Origin: Streptomyces xanthophaeus
GTDB taxonomy: Bacteria > Actinomycetota > Actinomycetes > Streptomycetales > Streptomycetaceae
Assembly (NCBI RefSeq): GCF_030440515.1
Contig: NZ_CP076543.1
Span: forward strand, 2,976,001-3,040,000
Length of the DNA stretch: 64,000 bases
Direction: 5' to 3'
The position numbers and the translations under genes were made by a program. A model generated the notes under the pieces. It saw nothing but the letters and a program-made list of their open reading frames with translations. It had not been told where the DNA came from and made no database searches. Positions 25,046-33,611 of the stretch are shown in pieces (position 1 is the stretch's first letter; the number at the start of each line of letters is the position of its first letter).

Positions 25046-25396
25046 TCAGGTGTGAGCCTCGTCGCGTGTGCCGTCCTGTCCGGGGGACCCGTCCCAGCGC
25101 GCCCGGCGCATGTCCAGCCGCGGCTCGCCGCCCGCCGTCAGGCGCAGCGGGGTGGCCTCGGTCCGGTAGTGCTCCAGGGCGCGCACCTCGTGGCCGGGCA
25201 GCGGCAGGCCGTCCGCCCGCACCACGCGCCACCAGGGCACGGCTCCCCCGTACAGGGCCATGACACGCCCGACCTGGCGCGGTCCTCCCTGGCCGAGCCA
25301 CTCGGCGACGTCCCCGTACGTCATCACCCGGCCGGGCGGAATACGCTCGGCCACCTCCAGTACGCGCTCCGCGTACGCGGGCAGCTCCTCACTCAT
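25046..25396 (-). CDS. Alkyltransferase-like protein (ATL, MGMT family without the active cysteine)
   Basis: 116-residue protein with the DNA-binding helix-turn-helix and GRV(M)xYGDVAEW region of O6-alkylguanine transferases. The active-site PCHR is replaced by PWWR (54-57), so it cannot accept alkyl groups. ATL proteins bind O6-alkylguanine lesions and hand them to nucleotide-excision repair. The 20-residue C-terminal extension is polar. It sits downstream of no operon partner but next to adnA, on the same strand. Confidence 0.93.
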   Translation of the reverse strand: MSEELPAYAERVLEVAERIPPGRVMTYGDVAEWLGQGGPRQVGRVMALYGGAVPWWRVVRADGLPLPGHEVRALEHYRTEATPLRLTAGGEPRLDMRRARWDGSPGQDGTRDEAHT

Positions 25397-25563
25397 TCAG
25401 CACATGGTGCAGTACGTCGGCCGCGCTCCGGCGGAGGTCTCGCTTCCGCACCGGCGCGCACCCTGATGCCCCGCTGGCCCGTCGGTCCGTGCCACCATCT
25501 TCCGGGCGGTGACTGGTGATACGTGATCAAGAAGAGACGGACGTGACGACGAAGGAGCAGGGT

Positions 25564-28455
25564 GTGAGCCCTCCGGACGGCGCGGCGACCGACGACGGCG
25601 CACGCCCTGACGACGGCCGCGCCGCCCGCCCCGAACCCGTCCCCGAGCCCCGTCCGGAGCCTCCGCGCCCCGGCGGCCGGACCGACCGCACGGGCAAGGC
25701 CGAGGCAGCCGGTGCAGCCCAGGCCGAGGGGACCAAGGCCGGTGCAGCCCAGGCCGAGGGGACCAAGGCCGGCGAAGCCGAGGCCGAGGCGGTCGATGCC
25801 AAGGCCGCCAGGGCCCGGGCCAGGGCCGGCGGGGCCACCGCGACCGGCGCGGGCCCGCACGGTCACGCCACCACGGACGCCGACCGGGTCGAGGTCGACG
25901 AACCGCTGCTCGCCGCCCGCGTGCACCGGCCGTCCGACCTCGTACGCCTGCTCGTCGGCATCCTCGGTATCGCCGTCCTCCTCGGCATCGCCGCCTTCGC
26001 CCACGGCACCACCGTGGGTCTGGAGGAGGACATCAGCAAGGGCACCGGCCAGGCGCCCGCCCTGCTGATCAAGGTCGCCGCGCTGGTGTCCAGCATCGCG
26101 GTGCTGCTGCTGCCCGTCGCCTTCGCCATCGAGCGGCTGATCAAACGCGACGGGCTGCGCATCGCCGACGGCGTGCTCGCGGCCGTCCTCGCGCACGGCG
26201 TCACCCTCGCCACCGATCTGTGGGTCTCGCAGGCCGCCCCCGAGACCATCCAGGACGCCCTCACCCGCCCCGCGGCCGGCGGGACGCTGACCGACCCGGT
26301 CCACGGCTACCTCGCGCCCGTCATCGCGTACATGACGGCGGTCGGGATGACCCGCAGACCCCACTGGCGGGTCGCCCTGTGGGTGGTCCTGCTGCTCAAC
26401 GCCCTGGCCATGCTGGTCAACGGGTACACCACCCCCTTCTCGATCATCCTCACCGTGCTGATCGGCTGGAGCGTCGCCTACGGCACCCTGTACGCCGTCG
26501 GCTCGCCCAACGTGCGCCCCACCGGGCAGCACCTCCTCGCAGGACTGCGCCGGGTCGGCTTCCAGCCGGTCAGCGCGATGCGCGCGGAGATGCCCGAGGG
26601 CCCCGAGCCCTCCGAGGCCAACGACCGGGGCCGCCGCTACCACGTGACCCTGGAGGACGGGCCGCCGCTCGACGTCACGATCGTCGACCGTGAGCAGCAG
26701 GCCCACGGCTTCTTCTACCGGGTCTGGCGCCGGCTCACCCTGCGCGGCATCACCACCGGGCGCAGCCTGCAGTCGCTGCGCCAGGCGCTGGAGCAGGAGG
26801 CGCTCCTCGCGTACGCGGCCATCGCGGCGGGGGCGAACGCGCCGAAGCTGATCGCCACCTCCGAGCTCGGTCCGGACGCGGTGATGCTCGTGTACGAGCA
26901 CCTGGACGTCCGGGCCCTCGACGCGCTCGCCGACGAGGAGATCACCGACGAGCTGATCCACCACACGTGGAAGCAGGTACGGGCCCTCCAGTCGCGGCGG
27001 ATCGCACACCGCCGGCTCACCGGCGACGCCCTTGTGGTGGATCGTTCCGGCAACGTCATCCTGACCGACCTGCGCGGCGGCGAGATCGCCGCCGGCGACC
27101 TGGTGCTCCGGATGGACATCGCCCAGCTGCTGACCACGCTCGGCCTGCGGGTCGGCGCCGAGCGCGCGGTGGCCTCGGCCGTGTCGGTACTCGGCCCGGA
27201 CGCGGTGGCGGACTGCCTTCCGCTGCTCCAGCCGATCGCGCTGAGCCGTTCCACCCGGGCGACGCTGCGCAAGCTGGCCCGGGAGCGGGCGGAGCGGCAG
27301 CGGGAGGCCGTACTGGAGTCCTCGCGGGCGGCGAAGGCGGCGCGCGAGGCGGAGTCCGCGGCCTCCGCAACCCCGGTCTCCGCCTCGGCCGCCGCCGACC
27401 GCAAGGCCGAGAAGAAGGCCCTGGAGGATGCGCTGGACGGGGCCCGTGAGGAGGATCTGCTGACCCAGATCCGCCACCAGGTGCTGCTGATCCGGCCGCA
27501 GGCGCCGGTGGAGCCGGCCCGGCTGGAGCGGATCCGGCCGCGCACGCTGGTCTCGTTCATCGCGGGCGCGTTCGGTGCGTACTTCCTGCTCACGCAGCTC
27601 GCCCACGTGGACTTCGCCACCATCATCGCCGAGGCGCAGTGGGGCTGGGTCGGGGCGGCGCTCGCCTTCTCGGCGCTGACGTACTTCGCGGCGGCGATGA
27701 GCCTGCTGGGCTTCGTGCCCGAGCGGGTGTCGTTCCTGCGGACGGTGGTCGCGCAGGTGGCCGGGTCGTTCGTGAAGCTGGTGGCCCCGGCGGCCGTCGG
27801 CGGTGTCGCGCTGAACACGCGGTTCCTGCAGCGGGCGGGGGTCCGGCCGGGGCTGGCGGTCGCGAGCGTGGGCGCCTCCCAGCTGTTCGGGCTGGCCAGC
27901 CACATCGTGCTGCTGCTGTCCTTCGGCTATCTGACCGGGACCGAGAAGACCCCGGAGATGACCCCGTCCCGGGCGGTCATCGCGGGTCTGCTGACGGTGG
28001 CCGTCCTGGTGCTGGTGGTGACGGCCGTCCCGTTCATGCGGAAGTTCGTGGTGACGCGGGTCCGGGCGCTGTTCGCGGGCGTGGTCCCGCGCATGCTGGA
28101 CGTGCTCCAGCGGCCGAAGAAGCTGGTGACCGGCATCGGCGGGATGCTGCTGCTGACGGGCTGCTTCGTGATGTGCCTCGATGCGTCGATCCGTGCGTTC
28201 GGGGGCGGCGAGGCCATCAGCTACGCGAGCATCGCGGTGGTGTTCCTGGCGGGCAACGCGCTGGGGTCGGCGGCGCCGACGCCGGGCGGTATGGGCGCGG
28301 TGGAGACCACGCTGACCCTCGGACTGATCGCGGCGGGCCTGGAGAAGGAGGTCGCGATCTCGGCGGTGCTGCTGTTCCGCCTGATGACCTTCTGGCTGCC
28401 GGTGCTGCCGGGGTGGATCTCGTTCAACTTCCTGACCCGCAAGGAAGCCATCTAG
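25564..28455 (+). CDS. Membrane protein with kinase-like and lysylphosphatidylglycerol-synthase-TM (YbhN/AglD) domains
   Basis: About 963 residues. GTG 25564 has AAGGAG 6 nt upstream; GTG 25516 or 25543 would add 9-16 residues. The N-terminal 100 residues are acidic/Ala-rich with a duplicated AAQAEGTKAG unit. Several transmembrane helices follow (residues about 125-310). Next comes a soluble kinase-like domain whose loop HRRLTGDALVVDRSGNVIL and LTDLRGGE resemble APH/Kdo-kinase catalytic and metal loops. The C-terminal 320 residues form the multi-helix UPF0104 flippase-like domain with the TPGGMGAVE signature. Likely role: lipid or polyprenyl-linked transport or modification in the envelope. 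Confidence 0.87.
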   Translation: MSPPDGAATDDGARPDDGRAARPEPVPEPRPEPPRPGGRTDRTGKAEAAGAAQAEGTKAGAAQAEGTKAGEAEAEAVDAKAARARARAGGATATGAGPHGHATTDADRVEVDEPLLAARVHRPSDLVRLLVGILGIAVLLGIAAFAHGTTVGLEEDISKGTGQAPALLIKVAALVSSIAVLLLPVAFAIERLIKRDGLRIADGVLAAVLAHGVTLATDLWVSQAAPETIQDALTRPAAGGTLTDPVHGYLAPVIAYMTAVGMTRRPHWRVALWVVLLLNALAMLVNGYTTPFSIILTVLIGWSVAYGTLYAVGSPNVRPTGQHLLAGLRRVGFQPVSAMRAEMPEGPEPSEANDRGRRYHVTLEDGPPLDVTIVDREQQAHGFFYRVWRRLTLRGITTGRSLQSLRQALEQEALLAYAAIAAGANAPKLIATSELGPDAVMLVYEHLDVRALDALADEEITDELIHHTWKQVRALQSRRIAHRRLTGDALVVDRSGNVILTDLRGGEIAAGDLVLRMDIAQLLTTLGLRVGAERAVASAVSVLGPDAVADCLPLLQPIALSRSTRATLRKLARERAERQREAVLESSRAAKAAREAESAASATPVSASAAADRKAEKKALEDALDGAREEDLLTQIRHQVLLIRPQAPVEPARLERIRPRTLVSFIAGAFGAYFLLTQLAHVDFATIIAEAQWGWVGAALAFSALTYFAAAMSLLGFVPERVSFLRTVVAQVAGSFVKLVAPAAVGGVALNTRFLQRAGVRPGLAVASVGASQLFGLASHIVLLLSFGYLTGTEKTPEMTPSRAVIAGLLTVAVLVLVVTAVPFMRKFVVTRVRALFAGVVPRMLDVLQRPKKLVTGIGGMLLLTGCFVMCLDASIRAFGGGEAISYASIAVVFLAGNALGSAAPTPGGMGAVETTLTLGLIAAGLEKEVAISAVLLFRLMTFWLPVLPGWISFNFLTRKEAI

Positions 28456-28566
28456 CCTCCGGCTCGGGTCGGCGGATCAGGCCTCGGCTCCGACTCCGGC
28501 TCCGGCCGGCGGCTGGACGATCCGGCCGGCGGGGGCGATGTCCGAGGCGGGTGGCAGCATGCGTCC

Positions 28567-29826
28567 ATGAGCGAAGACCTGCACAGCCGTTGCCCGTTCG
28601 ACGATCCGGCCGCGGTGCTGCGCGCGGACCGGGCGGCCCTGCGGGGCGCGTCCGCCGGTGAAGGGGGCATCGGGCGGGAGGTGTTCACGCAGGCCGAGGC
28701 CGTCTTCGGGCAGGCCGGCGTGGGGCGGGCGGAGTTCGCCTCCTGGCTGCACTTCGCCGCGACCGTGCTCGGGCACCACGACTACGCCGCCCGCGTCGCC
28801 GAGGCCGAACCGGGGCTGCCCTGGCGGACGGTGTGGGCCTGGTGGCGGCCCGTCGGCGCCTACGTGGCCGAGCCGAACCTCAGCGGGGACCGCACCGCCG
28901 AGGTGTACGACCTCGACGGGGGCGCGGCCGCGAAGGTGTGGGCCCTGTGGTGCGAGGACGCCTGGTTCGACCTGGACACGGGGCGCCGGCTGCCCGCTCC
29001 GGCCGGCGGCGGGGCCGTCGAACGGAAGACGGAGGAGCCGGACGGCCCTTGGCTGTTCGACCCGGAGGACGAGGGCTGGGCCTTGCACTGCCCCGGCACC
29101 TGGGAGGAGCCGGTCGTGCTCGGCGGTGGCCGCTACCTGTACGCGGAGGATCGCGGGGTCGTGGTGGTGGAGGAGAACGCCGCGGCGCTCGCCGACTGGC
29201 CCCGGGGCGGCGCCGACACCTCCTCCTGGGAATCCGCCGAGGACGCACCGTGGTTCCGCGCGGGCACGCGCGGCTCCGGTCCGCTCACCGCGGCCGGACT
29301 CGCCCGGACCTTCGGCGACGCATGGGTCACCCGCGTCCCCGGCGACGAGCTCCCGGACGCGCTGGAGCACCCGGCCACCCGGGAGTTCCTGAGCGGCATC
29401 GGGCTGCCGCGCCACTGGGCCGCGGGCGTCAGCTCGTTCGCGGTCGCCCCGGAGTTGCTGCGGCCGCTGACCGCGGCGGCCCCGGAGGCGGGCGACGAGG
29501 ACCTCCTGCACCTCGGGACCTTCGACTTCGGGTACACGGACCCGGGCCTGGTGGGCGTCCACCGCGTCACCGGGGCGGTGCACATGTACCAGGAGTCGGT
29601 CATCCCGCTGGCCCGGGACGTGGCGTCCTTCACCGGGTTCCTCGACGGCGTACGCCGGTACATGGGCGCCTGCTGGTCCCCGTACCCGGCCGAGGACGGC
29701 ACCGGCGCCTTCCTCCAGGCGATGGAGGCCCTGGATCCCGGGGCGCTGGCCGGCGGCTCGCCCTCCGCCGAGACCTGGGAGCACCTGTTCGCCGCGATCA
29801 CGGAGCTCAGCGTGTACGGCTACTGA
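28567..29826 (+). CDS. SUKH-4 family immunity-type protein
   Basis: 419-residue soluble protein. Its C-terminal half (from about residue 245) shows SUKH-4 features: FLSGIGLPRHW near the start, LLHLGTFDFGYTDPGLVGV in the core and VIPLARDVASFTGFLD toward the end. The N-terminal half is rich in Trp and acidic residues and has no family I recognise. SUKH proteins neutralise toxins of polymorphic or contact-dependent systems, but no toxin gene is adjacent. In Streptomyces such genes are often stand-alone. The ATG at 28567 lacks a clear ribosome site; a CAGCAT box lies 6 nt upstream. Confidence 0.82.
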   Translation: MSEDLHSRCPFDDPAAVLRADRAALRGASAGEGGIGREVFTQAEAVFGQAGVGRAEFASWLHFAATVLGHHDYAARVAEAEPGLPWRTVWAWWRPVGAYVAEPNLSGDRTAEVYDLDGGAAAKVWALWCEDAWFDLDTGRRLPAPAGGGAVERKTEEPDGPWLFDPEDEGWALHCPGTWEEPVVLGGGRYLYAEDRGVVVVEENAAALADWPRGGADTSSWESAEDAPWFRAGTRGSGPLTAAGLARTFGDAWVTRVPGDELPDALEHPATREFLSGIGLPRHWAAGVSSFAVAPELLRPLTAAAPEAGDEDLLHLGTFDFGYTDPGLVGVHRVTGAVHMYQESVIPLARDVASFTGFLDGVRRYMGACWSPYPAEDGTGAFLQAMEALDPGALAGGSPSAETWEHLFAAITELSVYGY

Positions 29827-29903
29827 CCTGCGGGCGGGCGGCCACGCCCCCCGTTCGGGTCAGCGCACGGGCGGGGTCGGGACGGGGCCCACAGGATGGG
29901 GAC

Positions 29904-31496
29904 ATGCCGACACACGCCTGGCGGGTCACCGCCGCCGCCACGCTCACCGCCGGGCTGCTCGCCACGGCCGCCTGTTCCGGGGACGGCGACGGGAAGAAGA
30001 CGACGGCCGACGGCTCCCCGGAGGTCAAGCCCCTGAAATGGGGCGACTGCGAGGCCCCGACCGCCGCCCAGGGCGGTGGTCAGGCCCCGCCCAAGGACTG
30101 GCAGTGCGCCACCCTCGACGTCCCGCTCGACTACGCGAAGCCCGAGGGCAAGACGATCCCGATCGCCCTGATCCGGGCCAAGGCGCGGGACCAGAAGAAC
30201 CGGCTGGGCTCGCTGGTCTTCAACTTCGGCGGCCCCGGAGGTTCCGGTATCAGCACGCTGCCGGGCTCCGCGAAGGAGTACGAGGCCCTGCGTGCCCGGT
30301 ACGACCTGGTGAGCTTCGATCCGCGCGGGGTGGGCGGCAGCGATCCGGTCCTGTGCCAGAACGACAAGCAGCTCGACCAGTACTTCGCCGAGGACTCCTC
30401 CCCCGAGACCCCGGAGGAGGAGAAGGCCTTCATCGAGAACATCCGGAAGTACCAGGAGGCCTGCAAGAAGAACTCGTCCGAGCTGCTCCCCCACGTCGGC
30501 ACGGAGAACGCCGCCCGCGACCTGGACCGCATCCGCCAGGCCCTCGGCGACGAGAAGCTGAACTATTTCGGCATCTCCTACGGCACCGAGCTCGGCGGGG
30601 TCTACGCCCACCTCTTCCCCAAGAACGTCGGCCGGGCCGTCTTCGACGCCGTCGTCGACCCGACCAAGACCGCCGAGGGGAGCGCCCTGGGCCAGGCCAA
30701 GGGCTTCCAGCTCGCGCTCGGCAACTTCGCGCAGGACTGCGTGGACCGCGGTGACGAGTGCCGGCTCCAGGGCAGCACGCCCCAGGAGATCGAGGCCAAC
30801 ATCATCAAGCTGCAGAAGGCGCTGGCCGCCAAGCCCATCCCGGGCATCGCGGGCAGGATGCTCACCGAGACCCAGGCGACCAACGGCATCGCGCAGGCCC
30901 TGTACTCGAAGGAGCTGTGGCCGCTGCTGGAACAGGGCCTCGACGAGGCGGAGGGCGGCCAGGGGCAACTGCTGATGGCCCTGTCCGACGCGCTCAACGG
31001 CCGTGACCAGCAAGGGCGTTACAGCAACATCGGCGCGGCCAACACCGCCATCAACTGCGTGGACGACAAGGACCGCTACACCCTGGAGCAGACGAAGGCC
31101 AAGCTCGCGGAGTTCCGCGCCGCCTCACCCGTCTTCGGAGACCTCCTCGGCTGGGCCATGATGTCGTGCACCGGCTGGCCGGTCCCCGGCACCTGGGAGA
31201 CCCCCGACGTCTCGGCTCCGGGCTCCGACCCGATCCTGGTGATCGGCAACACCGGCGACCCGGCCACCCCGTACGAGGGCGCCCGCAACATGGTGGAGCG
31301 GCTCGGCCCGGGCGTGGGTGTGGAGCTCACCTACAAGGGCGAGGGGCACGGCGCGTACAACAGCGGCGACCCGTGCGTGCAGAAGGCGGTCGACACCTAT
31401 CTGCTGGACGGGAAGACGCCCGCCTCGGGCACCGTCTGCACCGCGGCCCCGAACCCGACGCCGCCGCCCGAGGCGCCGGAGTCGTCGGCCGCCTGA
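29904..31496 (+). CDS. Secreted lipoprotein alpha/beta hydrolase of the tripeptidyl aminopeptidase (SlpD/SlpE-like) family
   Basis: 530-residue exported hydrolase. The signal peptide ends in LLATAACSG, giving lipidation at Cys24. The fold contains the oxyanion segment FNFGGPGGSG (107-115), FDPRGVGGSD, the nucleophile elbow GISYG (Ser225), the acid region NTGDPATPYEGA and the histidine region GEGHGAYNSGDPC. Such enzymes release tripeptides or dipeptides from the N-terminus of extracellular proteins, as in S. lividans Slp proteins. ATG 29904 follows AGGATGGGG. It ends at a very strong hairpin shared with moeZ. Confidence 0.93.
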   Translation: MPTHAWRVTAAATLTAGLLATAACSGDGDGKKTTADGSPEVKPLKWGDCEAPTAAQGGGQAPPKDWQCATLDVPLDYAKPEGKTIPIALIRAKARDQKNRLGSLVFNFGGPGGSGISTLPGSAKEYEALRARYDLVSFDPRGVGGSDPVLCQNDKQLDQYFAEDSSPETPEEEKAFIENIRKYQEACKKNSSELLPHVGTENAARDLDRIRQALGDEKLNYFGISYGTELGGVYAHLFPKNVGRAVFDAVVDPTKTAEGSALGQAKGFQLALGNFAQDCVDRGDECRLQGSTPQEIEANIIKLQKALAAKPIPGIAGRMLTETQATNGIAQALYSKELWPLLEQGLDEAEGGQGQLLMALSDALNGRDQQGRYSNIGAANTAINCVDDKDRYTLEQTKAKLAEFRAASPVFGDLLGWAMMSCTGWPVPGTWETPDVSAPGSDPILVIGNTGDPATPYEGARNMVERLGPGVGVELTYKGEGHGAYNSGDPCVQKAVDTYLLDGKTPASGTVCTAAPNPTPPPEAPESSAA

Positions 31497-31517
31497 TCCG
31501 GTCCGCAGGACGGGACG

Positions 31518-31559
31518 CCGAAGGGGCCGTACCCCGCGAGCGGGGTACGGCCCCTTCGG
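31518..31559. terminator. Bidirectional 20-bp hairpin terminator
   Basis: Perfect stem 31518-31537 with 31540-31559 and a minimal loop. It lies between the convergent lipoprotein-hydrolase and moeZ genes. Confidence 0.88.
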
Positions 31560-31592
31560 GCGACTGCTGGTGGACCGGCCCGGTGGACCGGC

Positions 31593-32771
31593 CTAGTAGA
31601 CCGGCTTCTCGGGCTCGATCTGGTGGACCCAGCCGATGACGCCGCCGCCGACGTGCACCGCGTCCGCGAAGCCGGCGGACTTCAGGACCGCGAGGACTTC
31701 CGCACTGCGGACACCCGTCTTGCAGTGCAGGACGATCCGCTTGTCCTGCGGCAGGTCCTGGAGGGCGGTGCCCATCAGGAACTCGCCCTTGGGGATCAGC
31801 TTCGCGCCGGGGATCGAGACGATCTCGTACTCGTTCTTCTCACGGACGTCGATGATCTCGATGGGCTCGTCGGTGTCGATCCACTCCTTGAGCTGCTTCG
31901 GAGTGATCGTCGAACCGGCGGCGGCCTCCTGGGCCTCCTCCGACACGACGCCGCAGAAGGCCTCGTAGTCGATGAGCTCGGTGACGGTCGCGTTCGGACC
32001 GCAGACGGCGCAGTCGGGGTCCTTGCGGACCTTGACCTGGCGGTACTGCATCTCCAGGGCGTCGTAGATCATCAGGCGGCCGACCAGCGGCTCGCCGACG
32101 CCCGTGAGGACCTTGATGGCCTCGGTGACCTGGATCGACCCGATGGACGCGCAGAGCACGCCCAGCACGCCGCCCTCGGCGCAGCTCGGGACCATGCCCG
32201 GCGGCGGGGGCTCCGGGTAGAGGCAGCGGTAGCACGGGCCGTGCTCGGACCAGAAGACGGAGGCCTGGCCGTCGAAGCGGTAGATCGAGCCCCACACGTA
32301 CGGCTTGTTCAGCAGCACGCAGGCGTCGTTGACCAGGTAGCGCGTGGCGAAGTTGTCCGTGCCGTCGACGATGAGGTCGTACTGGCTGAAGATCTCCATC
32401 ACGTTCTCGGCTTCGAGCCGCTCTTCGTGAAGGACCACGTTCACGTACGGGTTGATGCCCAGCACGCTGTCGCGGGCCGACTCGGCCTTGGAACGGCCGA
32501 TGTCCGCCTGGCTGTGGATGATCTGGCGCTGCAGGTTCGACTCGTCGACCTCGTCGAACTCCACGATGCCCAGCGTGCCGACACCGGCCGCGGCGAGGTA
32601 CATGAGGGCGGGCGAACCGAGACCGCCGGCACCCACGGCCAGCACCTTGGCGTTCTTCAGGCGCTTCTGGCCGTCCATCCCGACATCCGGGATGATCAGG
32701 TGCCGCGAATACCGACGGACCTCGTCAACGGTGAGCTCAGCTGCTGGCTCGACCAGCGGTGGCAGCGACAC
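31593..32771 (-). CDS. moeZ: Adenylyltransferase/sulfurtransferase MoeZ
   Basis: 392-residue two-domain sulfur-carrier-activating enzyme: an E1-like ThiF/MoeB domain (about 1-270) and a C-terminal rhodanese domain. ATP loop GAGGLGS is at 47-53, zinc-type pairs are CYRC and CAVC, and the rhodanese active cysteine is in CKTGVRS (Cys350). It adenylates and thiolates the C-terminus of sulfur carriers such as MoaD, ThiS and CysO, and in Streptomyces sulfur carriers of secondary metabolism. GTG 32771 is chosen because GGAG lies 5 nt upstream; another GTG two codons earlier overlaps that site. It follows the spherulin-4 gene by 84 bp. Confidence 0.97.
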   Translation of the reverse strand: MSLPPLVEPAAELTVDEVRRYSRHLIIPDVGMDGQKRLKNAKVLAVGAGGLGSPALMYLAAAGVGTLGIVEFDEVDESNLQRQIIHSQADIGRSKAESARDSVLGINPYVNVVLHEERLEAENVMEIFSQYDLIVDGTDNFATRYLVNDACVLLNKPYVWGSIYRFDGQASVFWSEHGPCYRCLYPEPPPPGMVPSCAEGGVLGVLCASIGSIQVTEAIKVLTGVGEPLVGRLMIYDALEMQYRQVKVRKDPDCAVCGPNATVTELIDYEAFCGVVSEEAQEAAAGSTITPKQLKEWIDTDEPIEIIDVREKNEYEIVSIPGAKLIPKGEFLMGTALQDLPQDKRIVLHCKTGVRSAEVLAVLKSAGFADAVHVGGGVIGWVHQIEPEKPVY

Positions 32772-32855
32772 GGGCACTCCGAAGATGGGAGCATCCCCGC
32801 AGGTGCAGGGAGCAAACTGATGGTTGTTCTCCCAGTAACACTGCCACGCCCGTCT

Positions 32856-33611
32856 TCATTCCAAGACACCTGTCCCGATCCTTGAGACGATTTCGTCCCA
32901 GTACGCGGGCATCGAAGCCCACGGGTCGCTGCCGCGCGTCCCGAGCCGGTCGGTGAACCAGATCGTGCCCGCCCCCTGCCAACGGGCGATCCGCATGGCC
33001 TCCTCCAGATGCGCGCGCGGCACCCCGTGGACGAGGTGGCAGAACCGCTCCGCCGGATGGTCCGCGGTCCACTCGGCCACCTGCGACCAGCGGTAGTCGG
33101 ACCAGGCCCCAGAGAAGGTGACCAGCTGGTCGGCGGCCTCCGCATAGCCCTCGTACGGGTGCGTGCCGTGCCCGAGCACGATCCGCAGGTCCTCGCCGAG
33201 GCCCCGCAGGCAGTCCACGACCCGGCTCACCGAGGCCAGTTCCGCCTTGCCGGCCGGCGCCCCGGCCAGGTAGAAACCGCCGACCCCGTACCAGTCGCGG
33301 AAGCGGTGGGCGTCGGAGACCAGCTCCCCGAAGGACCGCGATCCGTCCCGCATCGCGAGATGGCCGAGGATCATGCCGCCCGCGCGGCGCAGCTTCGCGG
33401 CCGCTTCCGTGCAGTGCGGATCGGGCCGCCCGCCCGGGCCGTCCGCGATGTTGAGCACGGCCCAGTGCAGCGGGGTACCGGGGCGGGTCAGCTCGGCCCA
33501 CTCGACGGGGGCGAGGAGCGGGTGCGCGTAGCCGGGGATGCCGAGGCCGAGGCGGCCGGCCTCGGTCGCGGCGGCGGTCATGGCCCCGGGCGGCGTCGTC
33601 AGATGCGGCAC
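32856..33611 (-). CDS. Spherulin-4-like family protein
   Basis: 251-residue TIM-barrel-like protein of the spherulation-specific family 4 (segments LGIPGYAHPL, WAVLNIADGPGG, GYVRT-equivalent ILGHLAMRDG, FYLAGAPAG). The family is related to glycoside hydrolases or polysaccharide deacetylase-associated proteins of exopolysaccharide loci. No signal peptide is visible. GTG 33611 has GGAGG 4 nt upstream and overlaps the end of the epimerase gene by 13 bp, so the two are translationally coupled. An internal ATG at 33581 lacks a ribosome site. Confidence 0.85.
   Translation of the reverse strand: MPHLTTPPGAMTAAATEAGRLGLGIPGYAHPLLAPVEWAELTRPGTPLHWAVLNIADGPGGRPDPHCTEAAAKLRRAGGMILGHLAMRDGSRSFGELVSDAHRFRDWYGVGGFYLAGAPAGKAELASVSRVVDCLRGLGEDLRIVLGHGTHPYEGYAEAADQLVTFSGAWSDYRWSQVAEWTADHPAERFCHLVHGVPRAHLEEAMRIARWQGAGTIWFTDRLGTRGSDPWASMPAYWDEIVSRIGTGVLE

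Noticed and set aside
20753..25519. A 1588-codon open frame on the + strand opposite adnA
   Set aside because: It is the antisense shadow of a very GC-rich gene. It has no domain and is made of Gly/Ala/Val/Arg-rich filler, whereas the minus strand shows complete helicase and nuclease motifs.
32778..32855. Possible coding extension between the spherulin-4 and moeZ genes
   Set aside because: Only an intergenic spacer is needed. The stop at 32856 and the GGAG-GTG start of moeZ explain both ends.
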